Positions 12,362 through 24,698 of a DNA stretch of 64,000 bases are shown piece by piece. The notes under the pieces were generated by a model. It was not told the DNA's origin and searched no databases. It saw only the letters and a program-made list of their open reading frames with translations. The DNA is taken from contig CM018031.1 of the NCBI GenBank assembly GCA_008638375.1, forward strand, positions 58,764,688 to 58,828,687. Direction: 5' to 3'. The position numbers were made by a program, and so were the translations under genes. The stretch is from Nyssa sinensis (lineage: Eukaryota; Streptophyta; Magnoliopsida; Cornales; Nyssaceae). Position 1 is the first letter of the stretch. Each line of letters opens with the position of its first letter.

Positions 12362-12700
12362 ACTGTAGCATTAAAACATGAGGTCAAAAAACTATGACAG
12401 ATGATGTAATAGCTCAATTATTTGGACAAAATCACTTAACTTCTCTTCAGAAAATAAAAAAGGGCCCGACAAAGTAAGAACAGAGGTCATCCTATTTTTT
12501 CATTTGGTGTGACAGTCCATAGGAATATTTCATTTCCTTTAATTATCTGTCAGGGATGGTATTGGATTATTAATTTCCAAAGTACATAGTATATTTAGAA
12601 TCAATGACAAGACATGCCTTGAAAAACTTGGCCAACTATAAGTTACAATTTTCTTCAAAGACCAAGTTTATTTATGCTTCATTATTAAAATGCCTCCTTT

Positions 12701-12720
12701 ATGTGTGTATATACACACAT
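12701..12720. repeat. Perfect 20-bp palindrome
   Basis: ATGTGTGTATATACACACAT reads the same on both strands. Probably a microsatellite by-product. Confidence 0.85.
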
Positions 12721-12909
12721 GTAAATTCTATATTGATATATTTAAATAGAAAAATATAAAATATAATAAATTTTCTGAACTCATTTTCTCACTCCTAAAT
12801 ATAAAATTGAGAAACCCACTATAATAAATATATGTGAATCCCATGCATCTATGTTTAGCATTACTCTTCCAAAGAAGGGCAAACTTAATTTTTTACTTCC
12901 ATAATGAGG

Positions 12910-13414
12910 GCTCATTTGCGGGGACTTCAAATTATAAGGAATAGATTATGAATAATAAATTATGATAAAATGATTTTTGTATAATAAATTATGAATGTTT
13001 GGATGAAAAAAACTTATGATAAAAAAAAATAGCTTATTGAATGATTGGTTAAAATTATTTAAAATGATTTTAAAATATGAAAATTTATTTTATTCTTTAT
13101 ATTATTACAAAATATTGGATGTCATTTGATAGTATGTCATACAATTTAATAAATAAAGATTCAAATATATTTCATGTATGATAGAATTAAAATTATATAT
13201 ATATATATGTATGTATGATGGCATTATGACTGTGCACGTGAAAAGTTTTGATTTAAAACCTATTTCTTTCACTATATTTATTGAGTATGATCATATTTCT
13301 TTGAGTTTAGAAGCGTTTTCATAATTTTACGTTTTTACGTGTCATTTTTCAGTACCAAATTTAAGTAATATGGACCTACCAAATATAAGTTCTCAAAAAT
13401 CACTCCAAATAAGC
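12910..13414. mobile_element. MITE-like element, about 505 bp
   Basis: Left end GCTCATTTGCGGGGACTT matches the reverse complement of the right end, GCTTATTTGGAGTGATTT. The inside is AT-rich and non-coding. Ends are diverged, so it is an old copy. Confidence 0.6.
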
Positions 13415-13707
13415 AACAATTGACAATTTATAAAACCCTAGACCTATTGTGTGTGGCCAAAATGTGGGAAAGGGAGGGGAATTTTGGGTTAAGGGAGAAA
13501 GCTATCATTGTTGTGTAGCCTAACTATTGGATTAGGAAGAAAAAAACATGAAGGGTGGGGACGGATTCTGGCACGAACAATTATTCAATAATTCTAGCTC
13601 AATAGTTCCGACAATTAAGATTTAGGCCACATATGTAGAAAATATATTAACATGTACATGTCGTCTTCATCTAAATCATTGGATATTTTATAGTTCTAGC
13701 ATTAACA

Positions 13708-14193
13708 GTTTGTTTGGATAAGTAGGAGGGAAAGGAAATGAAATGAGAGTATTAGTTACGAGGGAAAAGAAAGGAGAGGAGAGGAGAGAGTAATCTCTTC
13801 TTTATGTTTGGATAACTAATGAAAAGAAAGGAGAGGAAAGACTAATATAATTCTTTCATCTTGTTTGGGAATGATAAAAGAGAGAAAAAAAAGAAAAGAA
13901 TTTTATATTATTTTATTATTATACCCTTTGGATGCCTTAGGATAGAGGAATCATTTTTATTTTGACTTTTATAATTTTAAGGGTAATATTGGTATTATTA
14001 AAAATTCATTAAATCTTTTTTTTTCTTTCCCTCCATTTCTGCCCACTTTTGGAGGGATAACAAAATTACTGAAATGAAGGTTAAGCTCTCCCTCCCTCTC
14101 CTTCTTAATTTTTAAAACAAATATAATATAAGCTCCTCTTTCTTCTCCTTCCCTTCTCTTTTTTTTTTTAATTCCTTCCATCCAAACATAGTA
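13708..14193. mobile_element. Purine/pyrimidine foldback element
   Basis: Starts GTTTGTTTGGATAAGTAGGA with GGGAAAGGA-type purine runs, and ends in pyrimidine runs then CCTTCCATCCAAACATAGTA, the inverse of the start. A second copy of the end motif (TGTTTGGATAACTAATG) lies inside at about 13805. The apparent 118-codon frame at 13969-14325 is a by-product of the low-complexity arm. Confidence 0.7.
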
Positions 14194-15652
14194 TAACTCT
14201 TCGAGTTCACTAAAAGAAATAGTGTATGTTTGAATAGATGTCAAAGACCTCAAATTGTGAGGGTCGTAAACTCGTTTTCCCCACCAAGCTAGCCTATAAA
14301 ACCAAAAACAAATCCCCCAAAGCAAACCGCAAGACTAACCAACCAAGCTTGCGTTGAATGTAGCCCACTCATATTATCTAAATGGAACAAACCATTAAGA
14401 AGCAGTTGTAAAGAAAAGCCAATGAATAAAGAACAAGTCTGGTTATCTAGAAAGTCTGCAACCTCGTAGTTGTTTTCTTGAAAAACATGTTTACTGAATA
14501 TCAACCAAAGCTACCACGGTCTTCGGTACAAACCATTCAAAATATCAACCAACCCTGACGATACCACTGCCACCACCTAAAACCACTTGGATTTTCTTGA
14601 CAAGCACGATCTTATTTGTGTTTAATATAACGAGGAGGAGGTAATGAATTTCCAACGTTTGATGACACATCCGAATTCGAAATCTATGCAAACGCCCGCA
14701 GAGGTGGAAATATTCTGTAGGTGACGTTTCTAGGTAGTTGGTCCATTGATTGGTGCACAATTTGCAGATTAATTATGCTTTTGAGTAATAAATCAAAGAC
14801 CTGTTTTTTGGAATTAGCAAAGTCATACAATGTCTTCTGTAAGTGGTTTTTTTATTTGAATTGGAAAATATATATATAAAAATCATGGATGAAATAAGTG
14901 AAATCTTAGTGAGAGTCTTGAACCTATGTGATGGACAAATTAACTGGTTATTTGTGTGATTTTTATGATACTCTGAAATTTTCAGTTTTACAACTAATGA
15001 ATTTTTAATCACTGTTTTTCAAATGCATTTTTTTTCGAAAAATTTCTATCACTTTGAAAGTTTTTTTTAACCATCCAACACATGACTCAAAACCTTAACA
15101 AAACTAATAACATTTGAGAGTTTTCTTAATTTTTATGAACTGTAAAATTTTAATGTTTGTTTCTTTTAGGGACCGCAAAATTGTACACTTTGTTTCTTTC
15201 AGGATCGTGAAATTTTACAATTTTAGAAGCAAATTTCTTTCTTCAACATCCCGTTTGCAATATGAATCTTATTTGATAGATATGAATTTTTAGAATCCAA
15301 ATATATAAGTTTTATTAAAAATAGATTTATAAATTACAAGTTGTTGAAATTTAAAGTTTTACAAAACTTTTGTAGAGTTATTCCAAATTTCACAAGAATT
15401 TACTGGAGGGGTATTTTCATCATTAAATAATTAAAGGACTTATTAGTTAATATCTAAGCAATTGGGGTTGTCAACTGCATTGCCCTACATGGCAAAGGTT
15501 GGTTGGTCCAACAAACTCAACAATTAGGGTTGTTAACTGTAAAACCTAGTGTGGCAAGGGAAGGTTGGTGCCAGCAAATCCTTTGACAGTTGGAAGTGTC
15601 AACTGTCAGGGCAGTTTCTATGAGGGCTGCCTATTTATGTGCATTACTAGGG
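14194..15652. other. Intergenic DNA without recognised features
   Basis: No supported gene. The part from about 15430 (AACTGCATTGCCCTACATGG and repeated GTTGTCAACTG-like words) looks like retrotransposon LTR or leader sequence leading into the gag fragment that follows. Confidence 0.45.
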
Positions 15653-15781
15653 TTGCAAATGGGTCTGGTCAAGCAAGCCATGCACCGGACTGGTGGATAT
15701 GATGGTGCAAAAAAGGTCAAAATTCTAGAACCAAAGACGTTCAACGGTGCTCGGAGTGCCAAGGAACTCGAGCCATTGTGA
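15653..15781 (+). pseudogene. Ty3/gypsy gag fragment
   Basis: About 40 codons reading GLVKQAMHRTGG, then KVKILEPKTFNGARSAKELE. This lines up with LVKRAIYNT...KIPDPKPFSGTRSAKELE in the gag at 16826-18250, so it is a relic of a related element. It stops at a TGA right after the conserved block. Confidence 0.75.
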
Positions 15782-16086
15782 CAATTTTCATCTCTTTCAT
15801 GACCTTTGACCGAATTACTTTGTTTTATATATTAAATATGTAAATTATTTAACAAGAAAATATGTGACTTAATAATTTGGAATGCTTACTTAATAATTCA
15901 TTGCATTGAGTTCAACTTTTAACAATCACAAAGTTACATTTTATATGTCATAAATGGTGATGGCCGGTTCTTCTAAACCCGCCCATGTTATCGATTCTCT
16001 TATCCAAACCGAGTTACTTCCTTAACTGGTCGAATTAAAAAACCAAATCAGTTTAGGGGTTGGGTCACCAATCCAACCCGATTATG

Positions 16087-16470
16087 ATAATTATGAAATT
16101 TTTTACTAAATTCTAGTGAGTTTTTTTTTTTTATTTAACCTGACACACACAATTTTTAACTTATTTATCAAATTCATGTAGTTTTTGAAATTGTATCTTG
16201 AATATGCAATTTTAATGCCAATTTTTTTAATGAAATCACATATTCAAGATGAGAGTTTGAAATCGCATATTAAAGATGCGATTTTAAACCAATAACGATT
16301 TGGAATGACTTGCGCAAACCAATAAGGATTTGGAATGACTTGCGCAAACCAACAAGGATTTAGGATGACTCCCAAACTACATGGGTTTGGTAAATAAGTG
16401 AAAATTATGTGTATCAAATTAAATCAAACCCAAACCGCGTGGGTTTGGTACAAAATTCGATAATTATGGT
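16087..16470. mobile_element. Foldback element with roughly 100-bp arms
   Basis: Left arm 16087-16190 pairs with right arm 16362-16470. Compare CACAATTTTTAACTTATTTA with the reverse complement of the right arm, CATAATTTTCACTTATTTAC, and CATGTAGTTT in both. The loop carries three 30-bp tandem repeats (16286-16375). Confidence 0.75.
16286..16375. repeat. 30-bp tandem repeat, three copies
   Basis: Units begin AAACCAATAACGATTTGGAA, AAACCAATAAGGATTTGGAA and AAACCAACAAGGATTTAGGA, at 16286, 16316 and 16346. Confidence 0.92.
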
Positions 16471-16633
16471 TTACCTTTTGAATGGTCTAATCTCACTATC
16501 TTTCTCGAATCCCACATCAGTTGAATACCATCTACTGGCAGCTGCTCCTTTTGCTATGGGGTTCTCCACCCCACTCCACCCGACCCATCTATTATTCCAC
16601 GAGCTCCTAATAAAACCTCATCCACTTTTGTTA

Positions 16634-16796
16634 GTGTCTTTTGTATTCAGAAAGGGTTTTATGAATAAAAGGTTTTGGGAGTTTTTCTTTGTAATTTCGT
16701 GTGCTTTGAGTGTGTGTTTTGAGTGGTTGGTTGCAGGGTAATGCCATAACAGGCTAAGCCTCGGTTTTCTGCTTTTAAGAAAACAACCCCGTGACA
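16634..16796 (+). repeat. 5' LTR remnant of the outer element
   Basis: Shares TTTGTATTCAG, GAATAAAAG, TGTGTGCTTTGAGTGTGTGT-type words and the final AAGAAAACAAC with 35954-36119. A GAATAAAA motif could be the polyadenylation signal. Ends CCCGTGACA just before the PBS. Confidence 0.85.
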
Positions 16797-16798
16797 GT

Positions 16799-16812
16799 TG
16801 GTATTAGAGCCA
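16799..16812 (+). other. Primer-binding site (initiator tRNA-Met type)
   Basis: TGGTATTAGAGCCA, two bases after the LTR end. Matches the usual plant TGGTATCAGAGC with one C-to-T change. Confidence 0.85.
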
Positions 16813-16825
16813 GGTTTGCTGAACC

Positions 16826-18250
16826 ATGAAAAGCGGTGGTAATGCCGAATTACAGGAAAAGATTGCGCGGCTGGAGGATTTTGTCGGGCCTTCACAATCT
16901 GATGGTGCTGTGGCTATTTCGGTGCTTTGCGAAAGGCTGGAACAAGGATTACTGAATGTCCAAAGAACCTAGGAAGCACTTCGCAAGGCTGAGGAATATC
17001 ACTATCTTGAATTCAATGACAAGATCAGTGAGATCCTCGCAGAAGTGGGCACTTTGGCTGAGATCCTGAAGGATAGAATTTGAATCCTCGAGGAGGATGT
17101 TGCATTGGTCAAGCGGGCTATCTACAACACTATACCAGTTCTGCATGAAGACATGCAGAAGGCAAAAATCCCTGACCCCAAACCGTTCTCTGGCACCCGC
17201 AGTGCCAAAGAATTGGAGAATTTTCTATGGGATATAGGGCACTACTTTAAGGTTGTTCACATTTCAGAATTTGAGAAAGTTGACATGACCAGTACGTATC
17301 TAACTGGTGATGCGAAACTTTAGTGGAGAACACGGTTTGGGACTTGATGGTGAATGAAATGCGTGAGTAGTTTCTTCCAAGCAACACGGCGTGGCAAGTG
17401 CGTGATGCTTTGCGGCGGCTCAGACACACGGGTGTTTTTTGTGAGTAGTTTCTTTCAAGCAGTTCTCCTCACCCATGTTTGACATAAAAAATGTCTGAGG
17501 AAGATAAGTTGTTCAACTTCATGACAAGTCTCCAAATTTGGGCACAAACTAAACTACGTCGACATGGTGTCAAAAACCTGTCCGCAGTCATATTAGCGGC
17601 AGATGCGTTGGTTGATTACCAATTCTAGGGAAACACAAAGAATAGCAGCAGCGGAGATGGAAACGGGAAGGAGAAAGCAAAGGAACATAAGTATGACAAA
17701 AGGAAGTTTGGCAAAGGTGTTGAAAAGTTTACTTTCGAGAGGCAAGGTGATAAAGCCTCTAGTTCCAAAGACTCCAGCAGCCAATCTAGTGGCTGTTTCA
17801 TTTGTGATGGTCCCTATCGTGCCAAAAATTGTCCAAAAAAGGAGAAACTTAATGTCATTATTGCGGGAGATGGAAGTGATTTAGAGGATGAGGTTACACA
17901 AGTGGACCCAATTCAAATGCTCAATGCCATTTAGGCTAAGGACTAGTCCACAAAGAAGGGTTTGATTTATGTGGAAGTGTTGTTGAACGACGTAGCAGTA
18001 AAGGCAATGGTTAACAGTAGTGCCTCCCACAACTTTGTTGCAGATCGTGTGGTCATAAAATTGGGCTTGATTTTGCAAAGTACCAATAGCAGAATCAAGG
18101 CAACCAATTCTGGAGCTATTGCTGCGGGCAGCATGGTGAAAAAGGTCCCTTTAAAGGTTGGAAATTGGAACGGGTGTTGCAGTTTCATGGCAATGCCGTT
18201 GGATGATTTTGATGTCATCCTTGGCTTGAGTTTTTACAAGTTGCAAAGGT
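16826..18250 (+). pseudogene. Gag-protease relic of the outer element
   Basis: The gag begins MKSGGNAELQEKIARLEDF, passes the capsid-type block KPFSGTRSAKELENFLWD then TSTYLTGDAKL, and resumes at EEDKLFNFMTSLQIWAQTKL and LSAVILAADALVDYQF. The zinc knuckle reads CFICDGPYRAKNC, where Tyr (17815-17817, TAT) stands for the usual His (CAT). The protease segment follows, 17962-18250, ending DDFDVILGLSFYKL. Its active site reads VNSSASHNF instead of the usual V-D-S/T-G-A-T-H-N-F; the catalytic Asp is Asn at 18013-18015. Several stops are present. All these changes fit C-to-T or G-to-A. The protein cannot work. Confidence 0.85.
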
Positions 18251-19508
18251 AGCAGTCATGCCACATTTGGAAGGTCTGTTTGTGATGAACATGCTGAGTC
18301 CATGCTTTGTCCCTTCTGTCAAGCCAAAGAAAGAGGCAGTAGCTAGAATGTCAACTTTGCAAGTTTATGAAGGATGCGCTGAACAGAAACCAAAGCCCTA
18401 CTTAGAAGCAATAGTGGGTAGAAATGAGGAAAATGCAGCAGTGCCAAAAGTTGTAAATGAGATGCAGAATTGCATGCAGGTTGGAGGCCTAAAAACAGAG
18501 ACTTAATCTCTATGAGGTTAAAGGAAGATTGGTTGATGGGGAAAGGCCAGTCTTGCTTAAAGAGGGTGCTGTTGATTGGCATCAGTAGTAGATTTTCCCA
18601 AAAATACTTGTGTGTTTTAAACTTCTATTTTTGTAAGAGATTTTCAAAGCCAATAAATTATGTAAGTAGTGTCTAGCTTACAAATGGTGGATTTTCAATA
18701 AGGACATCGGATTCAATTGGTTGGGGTGGCTTGTCAAACCCTAATTTATTAGACTTTGAGGCATGGGCATGGGGAGGCATGTCATGCCTTGGCGGCATTC
18801 GGCCAAGTGGGCGACATAGGCATGGGGAGGTATGCCATGCCTTAGTTTGCTTGAGAATTGCTAAGAGTTGGTGGACTTGAACATTTTGACAAGTTGGATG
18901 CATGCATTAGGCAACCTTAGCCAAGGCAATGCATAGTTGGTGTGCGTAGTAGACAGGAGGTGAGTCATGTGGCTCTGCAAAGGATCATGTCTACTCTTGT
19001 CAGCCCGACAAAAGCCACTTTGACATATATAATGGGGGACACTCCCCTGAGCTAGGTGCCATGGGGAGGCAAGCTATGTGCACAGAAGGGCCTTAGCACA
19101 TTTGGCTCAAGGTTGTTGGCTAAAGCAAAGGCATGTGTTGTGGGGTATAAGGTGGCTCCACCTTTCACCACTACCGAGGACGACGACAGACTATGTTCTA
19201 ACTTGGGCATGACTCAAGGGCATGACATAGGCTCAACCTAGCATGCCAATCATATGAAAATCAAGGCATGAGTGGTCATGAATTGGCGCGGTTCGTGGGC
19301 ACCATGGAATAATGTTGCTTGGGCATAGCATGGGTGCAACCCAACGTGCAAGTCGTTCAGTCGGGTAGAGTTGGCCAAGGCATGGTTCAAACCTTGGGCA
19401 CCAGTGGTCTAGTCCACGTGCACCAGAGCTAATTTGAGGGTTTGGCTTGGACAAGGGTTGGTTAAGACAATCATGGCTTGTTGAAGTTCAAACATTGGCG
19501 ACAGTTAG
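18251..19508. other. 3' non-coding remainder of the outer element
   Basis: No RT or integrase motifs. Around 18760-19480 the words GGCATGGGGAGGCATG and CATGCCTT recur irregularly. Its junction with the 3' LTR could not be placed. Confidence 0.45.
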
Positions 19509-19676
19509 TGTAATACCCCAAAAATCTGGAATACATACAATGTCCCAATTTTTTGACTTATATCATGCAGTATACACGAATTTTGATGATCCAAACCGAA
19601 AACACCGACGTATCTAAGTCGACCACTATATTTGCAAAAACACATATGGTAATGGATGTCGAAAACACACACACAC

Positions 19677-19718
<42 letters not shown>

Positions 19719-20855
19719 ATGCTTGTGAATTATTATATATGTATATATACATATATATATATATAGTGATATGTATATGCAGCCATTACAAAACATATAG
19801 TCCAGAAGCCTACATATATAGACATATATATATGTATATAGATAGTTTAGGCATGTTCTAGAAGTCACATACACATAAGACAACTTGAAGCTTCTAGCTG
19901 AAGTAATTTAGGAAATTTCAAGTAGCCGAAATATTTGACAAACAGGAAAGCAGGAGAAAAATCTAGAATAATATAGCTATATATATGTGTGTGTGTGTGT
20001 GCGAATAGGTACCAAACTCAGGGAAATTATTCTAAATAGCAACCAACTTCTAAGGAAACAAAAACAAAACAAAAAAAGGGTTGTGGGTAAGACAACTGCT
20101 GTAACAGAAGAGAAAGAAGAAGAAGAAGAAAGCAGTAGAGGAAGAAGAGGAAGCTAGAGTAAGTAAGATGTTACTTTTCAGATTGTTACACTGTTATTAA
20201 AATGGGTCTGTATAAAACTTAAGTAAAATGCATAAAGGATTATAGGGTTCAAAAGTATAGGAAAAATGATGAAATTAGAAAGAAACCGAGGGTAATTTGG
20301 TGAAGAAATGAGGGAGATATGGCTAGTTACAGGTTTCGGACGGTGAAAGTATTTGAGGGATTTAACTAATTTTAGAATTGGGAAAATATTCGCGAGTGAT
20401 TTAGAAATTTATAGTACAATTTGGGGCAAAAAAAAGTGGCAAGAAGCCACGAAATAGGAAAAATATTACTTCGTTGGAAAGTCATGGCTTGCCAGAGCCT
20501 TACCTGTAAGCCTCTATTTCGAGAGGAAGTAATCGTTGAACCCCAAATTAGACATTACATATGAAATTTGCATAAAATTTGGCTTCGAACCCCGAGAAAA
20601 AGGGTTAGAATCTCACCGAAAATAGTTCGTTGGTGCCGGAGAAGACACCAGAGTGCCATCGGAGAAGAAGAACTGTTGGGTTGGGTCAATTTTGGGTTCG
20701 GGGTAAGTTGAAATGACACAGTTTGGGGATTTGTCTTAAATTGAAATAGGATGTTTGGCTATAAGGTTAAGAAATTAACTTAATAGCCTACACGGGATTA
20801 GGATATCCTATCTGTGGTTAAGACACTTAAAACGCTGTTTGGTTTAAAGAAATTC

Positions 20856-20886
<31 letters not shown>

Positions 20887-21222
20887 ATATATATAGTAGT
20901 GGCTCTAGCAGTTCGAACCCACAACCGCATGAGAGTGTAACACCTAAACCCACGTTAGGCACATGTAATCAAATATTGACGTAATAAATATATATAACAT
21001 AAAAAGAAATAATTAAACTATTATAAATGATCCCATTACCCAAATAAATTAAAGTAAGATATTTTAACTATTTTAGGCATTCTGGACTCAATGTCAGGAT
21101 CCATTTTACGAGATAGGATTCTAGATTACTATCGAGATTTTAATAAGTACAAAATACGATAGGTGTCTAACTGGATGGTCGCATATCCTTACTCCGCATA
21201 GAATGGGTTTTGGAATGTGACA
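19509..21222 (+). mobile_element. Solo LTR A, about 1.7 kb
   Basis: Starts TGTAATACCCCAAAAATC and ends TTTTGGAATGTGACA, the usual TG...CA ends of large gypsy LTRs. Flanked by GTTAG (19504-19508) and ATTAG (21223-21227), a 5-bp target duplication with one mismatch. It contains CA/TA runs (19669-19714) and another TA run (20855-20894). No internal region or second LTR, hence solo. Confidence 0.78.
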
Positions 21223-21547
21223 ATTAGAGGTGTCTTAGCTAGGACAACCTCCAAGTTCGTGGGAGATGTCTTGACTTCAGACATGAGAAACTGATTCGGT
21301 TGTGCTAGTCTATTAGGGCTGATGTGGTGCATGACTCACCACATGGCAATTCATGGGTAACTGCTATGTCTCCTAATGGCTGAAATGGTGCAGCAACGTG
21401 GGTAACTGCCATGTCCCTTAGTAGCAAAATTGGTGCAGCAACAGAGGCAAGTGTTGTGATCATAAAGTGTTAGTGCAGGTCATGTAAGCAGTAGTTGAAG
21501 GCAACTATGTGGACAAGTGGCTTAGTTTGGAGCAGTGCAGCAGAACT
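21223..21547 (+). repeat. Outer element, LTR-region segment left of solo LTR B
   Basis: Lies between the two solo LTRs. Contains two related blocks, GGTAACTGCTATGTCTCCTA and GGTAACTGCCATGTCCCTTA, about 65 bp apart. Continuous with 35660-36119 once solo LTR B is removed. Confidence 0.6.
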
Positions 21548-22323
21548 TGTAATACCCCGACCCGAACAAGGCGGTACCAACCCGAGTCAGCCAGTACCCG
21601 ACCCGGGTTAGAATAGACCATGACATGTGATCCTTAGTTGTAAGTCAAATTATTACGTGATTTAATTGAGATACTAGATTGCCTGATATATTAGAATAAT
21701 AATCATCGGACGTGAATGAAATTTAAAGTGGACAAGCGATATTAAAATTGTCCAATAAGAGCCGTAAGTTAAAATGGCCAAAACGATTAGATCCCGAAGC
21801 CGAGACGGGAAGAATAAATATATATAATCAAAAAGAGAAGAAATGTATTAAAAGAAATAGAAGCAGGTGTAGTATGGTACGTGTATGTCTTATATACATT
21901 ATATATTCTACATGTATGCATATTAAGTGGACCAAGTGAAGCAGGTAATGATATGGAAAAGAAAAGAAGTAGAAGTAAGTAGGAGCGTGGCAGCAGAAGG
22001 TTAATATAAATATAGGTGTAGCTGTAGACCTTGCGGCGGCAGAGGAGAAAAGAAAAATATATATATGCATACTTGTAGTGTGGCAGCCAGGAAAGTTGGA
22101 AAACAGGGGGCTACCATAGTATATGATATATATTATATATAGGTGTGTGCATGTGAGTTGTTCTCGATGTTACAAAAAAAAAAAAAAATAAATAAATAAA
22201 AGGTGGGCGGTAGCCGCAAGGCTTGACCAAAAATAAAGCAACAAGTGGAAAAAAATGGGAAAGAAGCATGGACAGGTGGCAGTGCTGTGTCCTAGCGTGG
22301 CAATAGGAGGGCAGTGCAGCCGA

Positions 22324-22329
22324 AACAAA

Positions 22330-22379
<50 letters not shown>
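22324..22379. repeat. Poly-A and (AT)n tract, target of element C
   Basis: An A run then AT units, up to the first base of element C. The AT run resumes at 32616 after C. Confidence 0.9.
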
Positions 22380-22383
<4 letters not shown>

Positions 22384-22917
22384 ACGCCAAAAGTGCGCCT
22401 TTAAATAAAAATATGACATGTGGCTGAGTTGTACTGAGCAGGACTAAAGGTCCATTGGCTACACCGACGTTACGTCGGTATATCAAAGCCACCGGCACCG
22501 ACACCATGTATTCTTTACCTCGGTATATCCGGACGGGTAGTAATGAGTAACGGTCAGGTAGCAGGTAGCGCTGAAGAACATGAGAGCAGGTAGTGGCAGA
22601 GAAGTGGGTATTATTAGTCATGATTACTGCTGTTAAGCGGCAGTGAGCCCATGCCCTAGAGTCACTAACTCTTATCAACTCTGACAAGCAAAAGGCGTAT
22701 AAATATAAATCCATAAGGTACGAATGATGATGCACTTTTTCGGGGAGACAAAAATTCATTATTACTGTTACAGTTTCCCTCTCTCAATCGATCTAACTTA
22801 ACCATCGGAGAGGCTACCACCGGAGCCCTCACCGGTGGCACGCTAATTCCTTTCTCTTTCAGGCGAACCAATCCCCGGAGAATCTGGTCCGTGCGGAGTC
22901 AGATAGCTGCAGCATCA
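22380..22917 (+). repeat. Element C 5' LTR
   Basis: TGATACGCCAAAAGTG ... CTGCAGCATCA. A TATAAATA at 22698-22705 is the likely promoter of the sense transcript. Includes a tight dyad ACCGACGTTACGTCGGT near 22463. Confidence 0.95.
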
Positions 22918-22919
22918 GC

Positions 22920-22937
22920 TTGGCGCCGTCTGTGGGA
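22920..22937 (+). other. Element C primer-binding site
   Basis: TTGGCGCCGTCTGTGGGA, two bases after the LTR. The TGGCGCC start pairs with a tRNA 3' end (GGCGCCA). D has the same core and TRIM F a TTTGGCGCC version. Confidence 0.88.
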
Positions 22938-22989
22938 AAGAAATCGTTCTTTCCTTTCCTTTCCTTCCCATTCCTGGAACGACTCCGTT

Positions 22990-24690
22990 ATGGCTCTTAC
23001 TCTCCGTCCAAGGCAAGTATCTAGAAGCCAGCCGCCGATGGGAGAACAAGAAGGGGAAACACTCAATCCCGTGCAGCTGCGACAGCAACAGCAACTGGAT
23101 CAAATGCAGATACAACTCTCGGCCATTTCTCAAGTCTTGGCCTCTCTGACTCAGAATCTGCCAAACTGTCCCAACGGCATCCCTCCGAGTACCTTCGAGA
23201 GTGAACCGCCATTCCTGCCAATCCCGGATGGAGAACGCCGGAGAGGCAAAGATCCTGTTGTCTGCCCTCCATGCAACCAAGCGGAAGTTCATGCATGGAG
23301 CAATTTTGAACCACCTAATGGCCGCGGCGCAAGAATGCCAAATCTCCATCCTGCCGTCCATTATCATGCGGGAACGAGGATTTTGAGTCCTGCAAACTCA
23401 GGGGCCAATCATGTGCAACCGGGTTCACAACCCCGACAGGCGTTAGCCCCGCCTCAGAATCAGTCAAACCATGCTACCCCCAGCCATGGTCATCCTTCAC
23501 ACATGGGACCCGAGCTTATGGTGTCAGGGCAGCACCATTCGGTCTTGTCCAGGGCACCGTCAAGAGCCGAAGAGATGGCAGATTCGGTTGAACCGACGGC
23601 CCCAGCCAGGGAAGATAACGTTCCCCCCAGGCAGGATGAAATCGTGAAGTTGCTCGGCAGATTCACCACGCCTTTCACTTCGGCAGTGTTGGCAGAAGAG
23701 CGCCCCAAAAAGTTTATCGTGCCGAAATTCACCCCTTATGATGGGTTGGAAGACCCGGGAGATCATCTCTCCCATTACCAACACACGATGGCCTTACACG
23801 GAGCCACCGACGCCTTCTTATGTCGCACTTTTGTGACAAGTCTCAAAGGGGCTGCTTTGAGGTGGTTCCACAACCTTCCTCAAGAATCGATCCCGAACTT
23901 CTACGAGCTTAGCAAGAGATTCCTCGACAGGTTTCTGACTAGCAGAAGGCTCAAGAAGGGGCCGGAATTCCTCCTCTCCATAAAACAGCAGAAAGAGGAA
24001 TCCCTTCGGCAATACATCGCCCGATTTAATGCCGAGTTGACAGAAGTGACGGACTGCACCCCGGGCTTCCTAGCGCGGCCCTTCATGCTGGGTTAGGACC
24101 TGGCCAATTCCACGATTCCCTGACCAAGAATCCTCCTGCCGACATGGCCATACTCATAGAAAGAGCCCGGAAGTACATAAATTTGGAGGATATAAGAGCA
24201 TCCTTCCGCAAAGCTAAAGAGCAGGCCCAAAAAATGGATGCCAGCTAGAAGCGCGGACCGAGTGGTTCGCAGAAGAGAGCAAGAAGTCCCGATGTCAGGA
24301 CGGCACCCAGGGCTCGCGAAGGAATCGGCACCGGAGGCCTCGATACACTCACACCTCTGAACACCTCCCTCGCCTGAATATACCATCAAGTTAGGGCCAG
24401 TGAAAATTTGAAGCGTCCAGAGCCTATGCACAGCCACCCCGACTCCCGAGACAAGAATAAATATTGCGATTTCCACAGAGATCACGGGCACACTACTGAT
24501 ACGTGCCGAAGCTTCCAGTAGGAAATCGAACGATTGATTCGGAGAGGACGCTTGGGGGAGTTTGTTCAAGGTGATGCGGGACGAAACACACGAAACTAAA
24601 GGCCGTAGCAGCCCAGACATGAGCAAAGGCCACAGCTACAAAGGCAGACTCCCGAGCATGTAGAGGCTCGCAAAGATCTACCACGCCAAG
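22990..24690 (+). pseudogene. Element C gag (broken)
   Basis: Structural capsid and nucleocapsid region. From MALTLRPRQVSRSQPP it is open to about 24075 (370 codons), with a Gln-rich coiled stretch near residues 30-60. The capsid-type domain follows (KKFIVPKFTPYDGLEDPGDH, then ALRWFHNLP, FYELSKRFLDRFL). A one-base deletion near 24070-24085, against element D, shifts the frame. Downstream codons continue with stops through a zinc knuckle CDFHRDHGHTTDTC (C-X2-H-X4-H-X4-C), REIERLIRRGRL-like, into protease. Start chosen because element D has the equivalent MAPTLRPRQVSRSQPP. Confidence 0.9.
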
Positions 24691-24698
24691 ACGACAAC

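Noticed and set aside
13969..14325. 118-codon Lys/Glu-rich frame
   Set aside because: Generated by the purine-rich arm of a foldback element.
19553..19883. Frames on both strands rich in Tyr and Ile
   Set aside because: Translation of TA and CA microsatellites in solo LTR A.
22292..22759. 155-codon minus-strand frame in the 5' LTR of C, with similar frames in the 3' LTR (32056-32433) and in both D LTRs (38064, 50171)
   Set aside because: The similar peptides (such as LMDLYLYAFCLSE and LMGLYLYADCLSG) reflect shared LTR nucleotide sequence around the TATA box. No ATG context or extension beyond it.
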